In this document: in pieces, positions 53,708 through 64,000 of the stretch
How the letters are laid out: each line of letters opens with the position of its first letter
Position numbering within the stretch: the first letter of the stretch is position 1
Source: Bilabrum cf. latius
Taxonomy: Eukaryota > Bigyra: Bicosoecida > Bigyra > Bicosoecida
Reading direction: 5' to 3'
NCBI GenBank assembly: GCA_965178125.1
Contig: OZ237766.1
Location: 62,001-126,000 of the forward strand
Length of the DNA stretch: 64,000 nt
Program-made: the position numbers and the translations under genes
Notes under the pieces: generated by a model
The model's input: the letters and a program-made list of their open reading frames with translations, nothing else
Databases searched by the model: none
What the model was told of the DNA's origin: nothing

Positions 53708-56700
53708 TCAAAATCTACCATCCCCACCAACTCCGGTGCTACCACCCCCCGTGCTGCCCCCCACAAGGGGGAGGGACCCCCGCCTGGGCCCCTCCTCGCT
53801 CGCCCCTACCCCTCGAAGCACCGCCTCACGCTGCACCTGCGCAGGAGACATGGGCTTCCTCCTCCTCTCCCTCTTCTTCTCGTGGCTGCCTGCGGACCCC
53901 GGCTCCATTTCTTGCCCCTGCCCATGCCCCTGTCCCCCCAGCTGCAATCCGCTCATCTAATGCAGTCCGCTCATCGAGGCCGCATCCCGCCGGGGAGGAG
54001 GCCTAGGCCGGGGTGTGAAAGGCACGCCCCCACCCCCACCCCCATCCTCGTCCCTATCCTAGACATGCAGCTGGTCAGACAGGGCCCGTCTCCCCGCCCT
54101 GGGGGGCTACATTCTGGCTCCGGACGCATTCAAGGGGGGGTCTGCCTGCGGGGCCGAAAGGCCGCGCAAGGATGCGGGTGACGAGTCTTTCTCCTTCACG
54201 GCATGCTTCCTGTTTCCTCCAACTTCCTCTTCACCTTTCCACTCCTGCTCTTTTTCCCGTTGCTGCTCCACTTCCCCTTCGCCTTTATCTTCATCTTCCC
54301 CATCGTGCTGGGCTTCCTGGGCGCGCTGTGCAACGACTCGGGCCGGGCCCTGTGTGATGTGTGACGAGTGAGCGCGCTTGTCGGCCGCCCGAATCGCCTC
54401 CCAGCCCGGCACGTCCTGCTGCCCTTGCCTCTGCCTCTGCCTCGTCCCATCATGGCCCCCTGCCTCATCTGGCCCAAGCGCAAGCACACCCGGTGCATCC
54501 CCGAGCGCCAGTTCCGGTCTAGACGACCGGCTGACGATGCTGCGGGCCACTGACCCCGCCCTACCCCCGCCAAGGAACAAACCCCTGGGGGGTGCCTCGG
54601 CTGATGAAGGTTCGCTGGGGTGCACCGAACCACCGGGCCGGTGGCCACCACGGCTCGATGATGCCTGCACCCCCGCCGTGCACTGCCCCTGCCGCTACAA
54701 CGGATCACTCGTCACACCACTCGTACCCGTCGCCACAATGTTGCCGCCAATAGTAGCAGCAGCTGCCGTAGCACCAGCACCAGCACCGGCACGAGAGGTG
54801 GCAGTGGTCCCGCCGGCCAGCAGCACCTCGTCCACTAGTGGATTTGCGACCGAGCCCACCCCACTGAGGAAGGATCCGGAGTCGAAATCACCCGTGTTCC
54901 CTCCTACATCTTCGTCCTAGATTCCGGCGGGCTATGGCAACCCCCTGCCCCTGTCCCTGTCTGTAGACCGGAAGAACCTCCCACCACCGGAGCGGCTGCC
55001 CTTGCCTTGCAGCTCAGTGTGCCGTACATGTCCCGATTTATCTATCCCCTAGGGCTGGTTCCTTTTTCTATCAATCACCGTCCTCATGTCCCCCCGTGGT
55101 GCCCCCCAATATCCTGGGGGGCTCCACCTCGTCCCCACCGCCCGGTCTCCACGGACTGGGGCTGTGGACGGGCGCGATGTGCTGCGGTCGCTTTCGAGGC
55201 CTCTGCCGCGCGTAGTGGGCCGCACTGCAGTGCCGTGCGACTGCCCTCTCCAACCCCCACCCAATCGCGAAGCCTGTTCCTGCCCATCGTACACAGAAAT
55301 GTGCTTCTTGGGCTGGTGGTACTGCTGCTGCTCGTGCTCCGGCTTTAGCTCCGGCTGGTGCTCTTGCTTGGCACCTACCACGGTTGGCAGCGCGATCCTG
55401 ACTGCTTCATCCCGCATTTGCTTCTCACTCTCACTCGCAAGTCGCGCCGAAGCAGGCCGTCCCCTGCCTTTCTTTCTGCCTGCTGTGCCACCATCCCCCC
55501 AGCCCCTCGCACGCAGCGAGATACCATACTTGGCTCGGGCCCCTGTCGTCGTCACACCTCCTCGCCCGACTGGCATGTCTCTGCCGCTAGTCGACACTCC
55601 ATCAGGCATGTCTCGGTATCCTACGCCTCCGTGCGGGTGCGCGCCACTTTCAGTGTGACGAGTGCTGCATCTAGGCCTGCTGCCACCCGCGCCCCTCTTC
55701 TCCACATCGCCCCAGATCAGGCCACGCAGCCGACGGAGCAGGGGATACTCGTCACACCGAGGCACCCACCCGGGAGCTGGTGGCCCTGCATACATACCCA
55801 CCACTGGCGATGCATGGCTCCCTCCCTCGTCCTATCCCCCGTGTTCGTCCTCCTCCTCCTCCTCCTCATGTTCCCTGTCTCGCCCCTTCGCACCCGCAAG
55901 AGCTTCCTGCATTCGCCTCGCCTGTTCCCTGCCAACGCGCTCCCCTGCAGACTCCTTAATCGTCACACCACTCAGAGGAACACGGGGCAAGCCTGCACGT
56001 TTCCCACCCGCACCCGCGTGCGATGCACTAGCTCCACCCGCGTCGGAGACCTCCCTCTCCCTCGCCCTGGATGTGGCTGTGGCAGTCTTCGGGAGCCTTC
56101 CGCCCGCCTGCTGCAGCTGCCTACGCAGCTGTTTCGCACCCTATCTGACCCCTGTAGCTGCACGCATGGCCCCCTGCACCCCCTGCAGCAGCACCGCAGT
56201 GCGATGACCCTGCCCCCCCCCGCCATCGCCCCCCCCGCGCCCATGCTCTGCCACCGCTGCCCGCCCTCGCTTCTCTATCGGATCCAGTGCCTCCAAAGCA
56301 TCGTCACTCGTTACAGTGGCCAAGTCAGCGTGCTACCGAGCATGCACCACCATGCCCTGCACCTCAAGCGCAGCCGCCAGCTGCAGATGAGACGCGCCCA
56401 CGTCCACACGTACAGCAGCACGCGCGATGCCCAGATCATCCATACCGTCCTAGTTGATACTGCTGCTGCTGCTACTGGCAGCGGCCCCAGTACCTCGACT
56501 ACCCCTGATACCCCCCTGTACCAAGTGCCGCTGACGGGCGCACGCGCAGGCCAGAGACCCCTGCGCGGCGAGCACGGCTGCGGAACCGAGGCGCCGCGCA
56601 TCCTGCGACTCGGTTCCGCTCGCTGCGCCACTAGCCCTGCCACGATGCTGGGGCAAACCGTGCCTCCCACTCGTCACACGGGCGCGCTTCAGTGCACCGG

Positions 56701-57499
56701 CTGCGTCTCGCCGCAGCGCAGCCGCCTGGTGCGCCGCCCCACTTATGGCTCCGAGTACGCGCCAGCCCGCACGGGCCGCCGCCTCGGACCCCCGGGCCGC
56801 TCCCTCGAGACCGGGGGTCATCCCCGATAGAATGCGCGGCGCCGGTTCCGCACCCGGGCTGGACGCCTCTCCGACGGCCTCCGCGCAGTCGAGCAGTTGA
56901 GCGAGCAGCGCCCAGGCGGAAGCACTTGCTCGGGGGGCGCGGACCCCCCTCGGGGGCGGGCGGGCGCCGTCTGCCGGAGTGTGTCCCCGCGCCGACCGTG
57001 CGGCGTTCTTCTGTTTCTCGACTGCGAGCATGACGGCGTTTCGCTAGTGGGCCGCCCACGCGCTCGCCGCGGAGGCAGCCAGGTCCGCTGCTCCTTTGGC
57101 GGCGGCCACCTAGACTGGAGTGAGCACGGACTCGCCGGCTTCTGGGGATCGCTCCCCTGTAGATTCTGAAACCAGGCTGTCGCGTACCGACTGCTGGACA
57201 GCACGGCGTCCCCACTGCAGCCCTCGGCGGATCGCAGCGGCCGTGGGATCTACGTCATGTGGACCTGGCAATCCGTTTGGCTTATCGATTCCACCGAAAT
57301 TGAATTCAGTTTTGCTGCTGGACCGTGCCGAAATTGGCCGTACCTGTCTGTGCCGCGCAAGGCGTGCACCGGTGGTTCGCGAGTGAGGTCGGTTCGGTTG
57401 CGGCCCGGAACTGGAATGGCGCGATTTCGCATATGCAAGTGTTCCTGATTCAATCTGGTTTGCAATTGCATGGCATGCGGCCCGCAGCAGTCTTGACAT
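53708..57499 (-). CDS. Low-complexity protein of unknown function with 12 TAG codons
   Basis: The frame starts at ATG 57499 and runs 1,263 residues to TGA at 53708. It crosses TAG at 57110, 57044, 56450, 56141, 55832, 55049, 54932, 54917, 54695, 54107, 54059 and 53957, nearly one per hundred codons, the densest gene here apart from short ones. The N-terminal 70 residues (MSRLLRAACHAIANQIESGT, ATVRPISARS-like Arg/Ser stretch) could be an organelle transit peptide, but this is weak. Residues about 100-220 are Ala-rich and helical (VAAAKGAADLAASAASAWAAH). The rest alternates Gly/Arg, Gln and acidic patches with a charged coil near 54250-54330 (GEVEQQREKEQEWKGEEE). No family was recognised. Several TGTGACGAGTG words lie here in both orientations. 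Confidence 0.62.
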
Positions 57500-57849
57500 G
57501 GAAGCATCAAAATCAGAGGGGCTCCGCGTCCCGGCCTCTTGCGATTTTGAGTCCGACCCGGCGGCACGGCGACCATCGCTCTAGCCTCGCCGTTGCAGCT
57601 CATCTGAAAGCGTAATTTCCTGCGGAAGCCATGGTATCTCTCTGTTCTCCATCTAAATGCCGTTGGGTGGCCAGATCAGCCTCCACTCCACCCAACGACA
57701 CGCGAACCACAAGAATCGAACGTTCTTCTGGTGTCCGGTTTTTTAAGGCTCGCAGCTAGATCTATTCAGCCGCCCGATGGCGGCATCGGCATCGGCCTCT
57801 CTTGCTTTGCTCGGTGGCGCTTCCATACACTGGTCGCTCTTCAATCCAC
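57500..57849. other. Intergenic between two minus-strand genes
   Basis: 350 bases hold the 3' flank of the methyltransferase gene and the 5' flank of the low-complexity gene. A short first exon (ATG at 57632, MASAGNYAF) spliced to the downstream gene is conceivable but not supported by a clear junction. Confidence 0.4.
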
Positions 57850-59361
57850 TCAGCTGTCCCCTCTTTCCCACGCCGCAGTCCCTCGCTTCATGACGAAGAG
57901 GAAGTACCCCATGCCCGCAGGCACATCCAGCACGTGCACCCGCGGCAACCCATTCGAGGGTGCGCCCTGCGATTCTGTTTCAGCAGACGCGCTAGTTGTG
58001 CAGCTGCCGCTGCTCTAGGGTTCGCACACCCAGCCACCGTCCACCTCAGCACACCCAGACCCAGACCAGTCCAGCTCGACCGACATTGGAATCGACTGAC
58101 CACCTGTCGATTGTCCCTCTGCTGTGCCCTCACCTGCACCCGCACCTGCATCTTCACCTTCCCCTTCATCGGTATATGCACCTGTTTCTGTATTTCCGCT
58201 AGCCTTCGTAATTGCATCGCTGTCAGCATCTTCCCCCCCAGAATCACCCGCACCTGCCCCCTGATCTGCTCCCCCCGTTGCATCTTCCTTCTCTTCAACA
58301 GCCTCCTGCTCTTCCTCATCCGCCTGCATCGCATCTGCAGCTCCGGCGAGAGCAGCCAGAGGCCCGAGCGAGTCTTCATCTTCACTATCGGTGCTATCGA
58401 CTTCCCCCCCCTCGTACCCCGCACCGTCCACATCCTCACCTGCCGATCCCCCAGCAACACCCCCCGCCGCGGGGTCATACCCCTGAAGAAACGGTTTCCG
58501 AAAATGCGGTTGCGCAAAGGAGACCTGCAGGTAGAGTCCCCCCGGCCGGAGGACCCTCTTGCTCTCCTCCATGGCCCGCCAGCCCACCTCCAGGAGGTGC
58601 CTAGGAGGAGCCCAAGCGTCCCCCCCCCCTGCCAGCAGTGCGTCCATCATGGCCTTGTCCAGGATGGCGTCGAAGCTGCCGGCTGCATATGGGAGAGCTA
58701 GAGCGTCTGCCTGTTCAATGACAAGGCCACACGTGCACTATGTCCTGCCCCCTGCCCCTGTGTGCCCTGCCATTTCCCCACCCCCCACAACCGCCTCTAC
58801 CAACGCACCCCTCTCCGTCTCTCCCTCCTTGGGCTCTTCCTTGCGCTCCCCTCCTAGGGATGAGGCATCTGTGCTGGCAGTGACAGCAGCACCCATGACG
58901 ATGCTCATGCCCTCCCTACCCTGCTCCTCTCCCCGGAGCACTTGCTCGAGCCTCTCCCGCATGCGCAACACGGCAGCCTCGGCGATATCTGTCGCGACAA
59001 TGTTACTGTAGCCGTCTCGGAGCATGTCCAGCGGCAGGGGGGAATTGCCCGTGCCCACGAGCAGGATGCGCGCGTCTAAAGGCAGCAGAGCCCGCAGCAT
59101 GGGCCTCAGTTTCTCGTAATTTGCGAGCCACTCGTACTCGCTCTCGCGACGAAACCTGAAATCCCAGTACCCGGCCTCTCGATACAAAGCCACTTTCGAG
59201 CTGCATGGCGTCACGCCATCGTCTTCAAGACTTGATTTGCTGGGAGCATGAAGTTCTTCGACCAGCTTGGGCCTTGTAAAGCTGCCCTGTTTCATCTTTG
59301 CGACAGGTTTCGGCACTTCAATCTCTCGCACCTCGGGCTCAGACCCCAGCGAGGCAATCAT
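57850..59361 (-). CDS. METTL13/EEF1AKMT4-like class I methyltransferase
   Basis: The 503-residue protein has the seven-beta-strand SAM fold of the METTL13 group. Motifs in order are YWDFRFRRESEYEWL, PLDARILLVGTGNSPLPLDM (motif I), SNIVATDIAEAAV (acidic end of strand 2), LVIEQADALALPYAAGSFDA, then ILDKAMMDALLAG and SKRVLRPGGLYLQVSF. Human members methylate eEF1A lysines; the substrate here is inferred only. TAG at 58738 lies inside the fold, just before CTCGLVIEQADA, so the standard code would remove half the active domain. An acidic/Gly-rich insert of about 130 residues precedes the last strand segment; TAG 58015 sits at its end before RVHVLDVPAGMGYFLFVMK. An insert of about 40 residues also lies between strands 2 and 3. 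The stop is TGA. Confidence 0.83.
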
Positions 59362-60109
59362 ATTTTTCGATTCGACGATAGGTTTACACTACACGAGTTA
59401 CTATCCGTCTGCTACAGCGAGATTGAATACCTCTTTAAACAGCCGGTACACGTACACTTGCGTCGCCGTGCCCCAAACAGGTGTGACACGCAAAATTTGG
59501 AAACTCCGTGCCTGAATCGCCTTCTTCTTGATGTGTGACGGGCACTAAAAATATATGAAAAGCGTATACCGCGCAAGAGGCGGCAGTATTTGCTGTGTAA
59601 AAGCCCTAAACGTGGCCAAACCTGGGGTCAGCTCCTGTCGGCGTCACGTTGGTTCGCTGCATCTCGGGTGGGGTTCGTCATGGTTCCCTGTCTGATATAA
59701 AATGGATCCGACTTCAAACTGCACCGTTCCCCTGCCAACGGACAGTTCGACGCCGGAACCTATCAGAGCGCAACAAGCATGGAAGATAAAACAATAATTT
59801 AGGACTCTTTGGCATTTACGTAGTAGCTCTAGTCTAGCATTACGAAGGAAAACCGGCATGGCATTCGCATGGGTGGCTTTGACTTTGAGCCGAACGAGAC
59901 CATGTTCCATGCTCTTTGGTAGCACATGGGAGAGCAAAGGAACAGGGTTCTGGAAACTCCCACCGAAGAGTTGTAGGAGGTTGTACCTCTCGAGATGCCA
60001 GAACCGTGAGATCATGGCTTGCATGCTTGCAGGTAATTTCTGTCATTCTGCCTAATCATTTAGATTTGTCTTGTCTTAGTTCACACTACGTCGCAGGATT
60101 CGTTATGTT
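59362..60109. other. Divergent intergenic region
   Basis: About 750 bases between a minus-strand start and the next plus-strand gene. It is AT-richer than the genes. It may hold the first exon of the ciliary coiled-coil gene: ATG at 60014 followed by MACMLAG and a GTAATT donor at 60031-60036 is one candidate. Confidence 0.4.
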
Positions 60110-62666
60110 GTGTTGCCTGTACGATCGAGAGGTATATTTATTCCCGCTAGCAGCCCGGCTGGAGCGGCTTGGAAGGAATACGCCGCCGCCGCTGGTTCTG
60201 GCAAGCGGTCGACCGATGCGTTCTCTGCCGCTGCCAAAGCGTCCGCCGAGCTGCTTGACGAGGGCGACTCGATTCCCAGTATAGCCTCTCATGCGAGTGC
60301 CATCGCCATGCCGGTGTATGGGCAGCAAGCCGGCGCCGCAAGCGGGGCGGGCGATGGCGACGGCGACGGCGGTGGCGACGGCGGTGGGGACGGGGACGGG
60401 GACGGGGACGGCGGGCGCAAGCTGCTGGGCATGCTTTGGGGCGATATGTGCTTGTCGATGGCCGGTATGATGGAGGAGCATGGCTTGTAGATAGTACAGA
60501 GGCGGGAGGAGGAGGAGGAGGGTGAGCACGAGCGGCATGCGCACGACAATGGAGAGACGGAAGAGGCCTAGCTGTTGCTGAGCTTCTCGCACGCTGGTCC
60601 TGTCGATGGACAGGGTGCAGGGAACGAGAGCGCAGGTGCAGGCGCGTCGGAGGGCAAGGAGGCGGATGATGCAGGGCAGGCGCGTCTGGTGGGCTTAGAA
60701 TTCGTCGACAGAGAAGGTGCAGTGGTGGCGATGGTGCACCGGGACGGCCGACTTGAAGCGGTGGGCATGGGGGCCGATGGGGCCGAGGGGCAGGAGAGCA
60801 AGGGAGGGGAGGGAACGTTCTGGCAGTACGCTAAGGTGGAGTTGAAGGCGGAATCAGTGGAGGTGGAGGGTGGAGGCAGCGTGCAGAAATGGACCGTAAA
60901 GCTGCTGCTGCCCCTGGCTTGCCTTCGAGGGGCAGAGGCAGGGCATGGGCTCGGGGGCCTGACCGCTTGTTCCCTGGTGACGATGGGCGCTGTTGGGGAA
61001 CAGGGGGCGGTGGAGGTGCGCACGGCGGCTCTGGATCTGTTCGAGCCGGTGCAGGCTGTGCTAGCGAACCGCACTGAGGTGGACTAGCCGGAGTCTCCCG
61101 AGGGACTAGAGTAGGATCGGGAGCGGGCGGGTGGTGCGTTCGGTGGTTTGGAAGGAAGTGGAGCTGGAGAGGGAGACGATGAGGGCGTGCCTGACGGTGC
61201 TCGTGGGTCTGGCGCAGCACTGGATGATGGAGCCGTCGGGGAAGTAGGAGGCGAGGCCGATGCGCTTGGTATCCTGGTGGACCAAGATGACGGCATGGAC
61301 GAAGATGAGGAGGAGCAGGAGGACCGGGCCGCCGCAGCGCAGGCCGCCATGGACGCAGAGGTGAGGCGGGCGGAGGATGCCCGAGCCAGGGCACTGGAGG
61401 CGCAGGCCAGTCGGGAGGAGGAGCTCAGGGAACAAGCGGAGGGGCTCCGGGCCGAGCTTGAATTCGAGCGGGCGCGGGCGCAGGAGCTGGCGACCGCAAA
61501 CGACGCCTTTCACCGCAAGCTGAGCGCCTTTTTCGCGGAGAGGCAGAAGTCGGACTAGGGCGGGGGGGGGGGGGGGCCGGGGGGGGTCGGCGGGGGGTGG
61601 GCCTAGGGCGGCCAGCGGGGCCGGTGCTAGCAGCGGGGCGGGCGCCGGCATTTCGAACGCGGAGAGGGAGCGAAGGTACAAGGAGAGGGTGGACGAGCTG
61701 CGGGAGGTGCTCCGAGGTGCCGAGACCCTGCGTGGGTCGCATCAGGACAGGCTGCATGGCATCAACTTGGAGAAAGCCAGGAAGGAGGGTGCACTGGCAG
61801 AGGTGGAGAACAGGTTCGCGGACACGAAGAAGGAGGCGATGAGGAGGTCCAAGGCGCTGAGGACGGGCAAGGGCGTGAGCAGGGCGGAGGAGAGGAAGCT
61901 CCTCGAGGAGGAGGCGGAGGAGGTCAAGAACCTCTCCGGTTCGAGGGTGCTGCACATCCTGACCCGCATGCAGGTGGAGGCCCTGCAGGCGAAACTGGCG
62001 ACCAAGGAGACCGTGGGCGGCGGGCTGGCGCTCATTGATTTCGAGCAGCTCAGGATCGAGAACGCCACGGCGCACGAGAAGATCGAAGACAGGCAGGACG
62101 AGCTGAGGCGGCTGAGGGCCAAGACAACCGCCACTGTGCAGGTGCTGACCCACGTGAAAGAGAAGCTACAGTTCGTGCAGAGAGAGACAACCAAGTACAA
62201 GGAGGAAGCGAGGAAAGCGGAGCTGGCCGTGGGCGAGCAGAGGGCGCGGCTGGCGCGCGGCAAGCGGGTCCGTGAGCGGTCCAAGGCCGACAACGAGAAG
62301 CGAGCCATCGCCAGAGGTTTCGCACACGAGGATGCGCTGGCAGTTGATTTCGAAAAGAGGCGCGTGAAGGGCCTCGAGCTGAGCCGGGAGGTGGAGAGCA
62401 TGAAGGGGAGGTATGAGCAGCTGCGGCTGCAGGCGAGGCGAGCCAATGCAGAGGCCGAGACCGTGGTTAGAACGGCCCAGGCAGGGCTTATGGCGCTGCC
62501 TGGGCTGGATAATGACATGTCCATGTCCATGGGAGGTGGAGGCAACTCCATGGTGGGTGGCATGGCGGAAGCGAGCCTCGCTGGCTCGCTGACTTCGACC
62601 GGTGGAGGCAGGCGACCAGGGGGCTCTTCGCTCGCCCGCGCCGGGTCTAGAGCGCTCGCGCATTAA
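60110..62666 (+). CDS. CCDC96/CCDC113-like ciliary coiled-coil protein (frameshift at a G tract)
   Basis: The C-terminal part carries the CCDC113/CCDC96 domain: LALIDFEQLRIENATAHEKI then QVLTHVKEKLQFVQ, nearly diagnostic for these axonemal and centriolar-satellite proteins. They belong to a radial-spoke linking complex in motile cilia. Upstream, in another frame, is an acidic region and a coil ending NDAFHRKLSAFFAERQKSD, the segment that normally precedes the domain, so both frames belong to one gene. They are separated by a G15 run (61562-61576); losing one G restores a single frame, so an assembly or biological indel is likely. TAG codons lie at 60488, 60569, 61085, 61112 and 61556. The true 5' end is unresolved: the frame has no ATG before TAA at 60053, so an upstream exon is needed. 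The stop is TAA. Confidence 0.8.
61562..61576 (+). other. G15 homopolymer at a frame switch
   Basis: Fifteen consecutive G residues sit where the CCDC96-like gene changes frame (from phase 2 to phase 0). The surrounding 60 bases are almost all G and C and are prone to sequencing or replication slippage. Confidence 0.85.
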
Positions 62667-62889
62667 AGACGACTCTTTGTAGGCTTGCGCTTACAGCTAT
62701 GGCTGGATCAGGGTCCAGTAGTGCAAGTGCTTGTCTATCGGAATTGCGATCCGCTACCCATCAGAGCTCGACTGGTAGTCTAGAGCATATGGCATTTCAC
62801 ATAATCCGGATAAAGTGCACCAAAACTGCCCAGAATGTAGAGTCTGAACGCGCTCCTCGCCAAAGTATTCTATCGCAAAAAACGTACAA

Positions 62890-63783
62890 TCACTCGCCGA
62901 CCTTTGTCTCCTTGCCCTCGGCTCCCTTGGCCCACTCGAAGTGGAAGCTCCCCTCATCGTCCTTGCGGCGGTAGGAATGCGCACCGAAGAAATCCCGCTG
63001 CGCCTGCGTGAGCGAGGCCGGCAGAGACTGGCGGCGGTACGCGTCGAAGTACATGAGCGACGCGGCAAAGGCGGGCGCAGGCAGCCCGCAGCCCGCGCAC
63101 AGGGTCACGACCCTCCTCCAGGCAGTCTGCCTCTCCACCACCTCCTTGGCGAACTCGGCGTCCACGAGAAGGTTCGCTAGGTCGGGGTTTCTGTCGTACG
63201 CCGCCTTGATGCGGTCCAGGAAAACGGCCCTGATGATGCACCCTCCCTTCCAGATGCGGGCGCACTCCCCCAGCTGCACGGACCACTTGTTGGCCTTGGC
63301 CGCCGACTTGATGATGTTCATGCCCTGTGCGTAGGAGCAGATCTTGGCGGCGTACAGAGCCGACCTCACGTCCTCGACCAGCTGCTTCTTGTCCACGGCG
63401 GGCATGTCCACGGGCCCGGTCAGGAGCTTGCTCGCCTCCTCCCTCTCCTCCTTCACACCGGAGATGTACCGCGCGTCCAGGGCAGCCGTGATCGTGCTCG
63501 CTGCCACGGACTGCTCCGCTGCCTCCTGCACGGTCCACCTGCCCGTGCCCTTCATGCCGGTCTTGTCCAGCACCTTGTCGACCAGGTGGCCGGTGGAGGA
63601 GGAGGCACCTGCCGCCCCCCCCTCTGCGGCCCCCCGGGGATCCTTGCATCTGAAGATCTGCGCGGTGATCTCGATCAAAAAGCTCTCCAGCTCCCCCTTG
63701 TTCCACTCTTCAAACACCTCCGCGATCTCGTCGTTGGACAGCCCCCCCACCGTCCTGAGCACATCGTACGCTTCCGCGATCAG

Positions 63784-63819
<36 letters not shown>

Positions 63820-64000
63820 CTTCACGTAGTTGCCCGCGCCGAGCTCACCCACCCATGTCACGCACGGCCCGTCATCCACCTGCGCGGCGATCTTGGTCAG
63901 GATAGGCTCCAGGGCGTCGTACGCCTCCCTGGGCCCGCCAGGCATCAGGGAGGGTCCGTACCTTGCCCCGTCCTCGCCCCCGGACACGCCCATGCCCACG
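62890..64000 (-). CDS. 6-phosphogluconate dehydrogenase, decarboxylating (N-terminus outside)
   Basis: The final 370 residues of 6PGD are present, ending in TGA. Seen motifs are GVSGGEDGARYGPSLMPGG, the catalytic lysine region [20 protein letters not shown] (Lys and the [10 protein letters not shown] signature), DKTGMKGTGRWTVQ, CIIRAVFLDRIK, FDAYRR and RDFFGAHSYRR. The enzyme oxidises 6-phosphogluconate to ribulose 5-phosphate and CO2 with NADP+ in the pentose phosphate pathway. The Rossmann NADP+ site lies beyond the right edge. There is no TAG and no intron in this part. An Ala/Gly/Ser insert (AAEGGAAGASS) before GHLVDKVLDKTG is slightly longer than usual. Compartment (cytosol or plastid) cannot be judged without the N-terminus. 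Confidence 0.97.

Larger units (their letters stand above)
2491..56678. repeat. Dispersed iterated word TGTGACGAGTG / CACTCGTCACA
   Basis: Twenty-four exact 11-base copies were located by eye. Plus orientation starts: 2491, 5559, 31797, 32475, 34306, 34898, 39111, 42958, 43759, 43957, 46813, 47398, 47504, 49592, 52456, 54360, 55654. Minus orientation starts: 5827, 33899, 34079, 47064, 48564, 54706, 56668. Many one-mismatch copies exist (1739, 1895, 4302, 5365, 9547, 27668, 51890, 53022). They are read in different frames (VTSA, CDEW) and on both strands. All sit in or near low-complexity genes. Confidence 0.9.

Overview
This is a GC-rich nuclear fragment of a eukaryote. It has spliced genes with GT-AG introns (a MAP kinase kinase, an ankyrin protein, a metallo-hydrolase, an exosome subunit). 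It also has a Pol III type tRNA gene with internal A and B boxes and a T6 terminator, and a CCDC96/CCDC113-like ciliary coiled-coil protein, so the organism probably builds cilia. Its lineage cannot be fixed from the window; a flagellated alga or other protist fits.

The central observation is that TAG behaves as a sense codon. Of 21 protein genes, 17 run through one or more in-frame TAG codons, about 85 in all, while TAA and TGA never interrupt them. Every gene ends in TGA (14 genes) or TAA (7 genes), and none ends in TAG. With TAG read as sense, families become complete: a Rieske/FAD/NAD oxidoreductase, an F-box JmjC hydroxylase, a 2OG-Fe(II) oxygenase, a pectin acetylesterase, a fucosyltransferase-like enzyme and a METTL13-like methyltransferase. 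Read with the standard code, each loses essential parts. Sequence context favours glutamine, which is an inference. All CDS calls below use this code; 'x' marks a TAG position.

Layout, left to right: Ala/Gly-rich unknown protein (+, 5' end outside); fucosyltransferase-like enzyme (+); TIR-like repeat protein (+); MAPKK (-); ABCF ATPase (+); ankyrin protein (-); MBL-fold hydrolase (-); 2OG oxygenase (+); AIFM3-like Rieske oxidoreductase (+); 1,744-residue unknown (-); tRNA-Ile(GAU) (-); second ankyrin protein (-); two low-complexity unknowns (+, -); pectin acetylesterase (-); F-box/JmjC protein (+); RRP41-like exosome subunit (-); a single-exon giant gene of 3,743 residues with a DBF4-type zinc finger (+); 1,263-residue unknown (-); METTL13-like methyltransferase (-); CCDC96/113-like protein with a poly-G frameshift (+); 6-phosphogluconate dehydrogenase (-, N-terminus outside). 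The genes share no pathway; they are dense, independently oriented housekeeping and lineage-specific genes.

The lineage-specific low-complexity genes are also full of short DNA words read in several frames and on both strands, above all TGTGACGAGTG/CACTCGTCACA (24 exact copies located by eye). They also carry hexanucleotide arrays encoding (GA)n, (TS)n and (AP)n. The conserved housekeeping genes have few or no TAG codons and lack these words.
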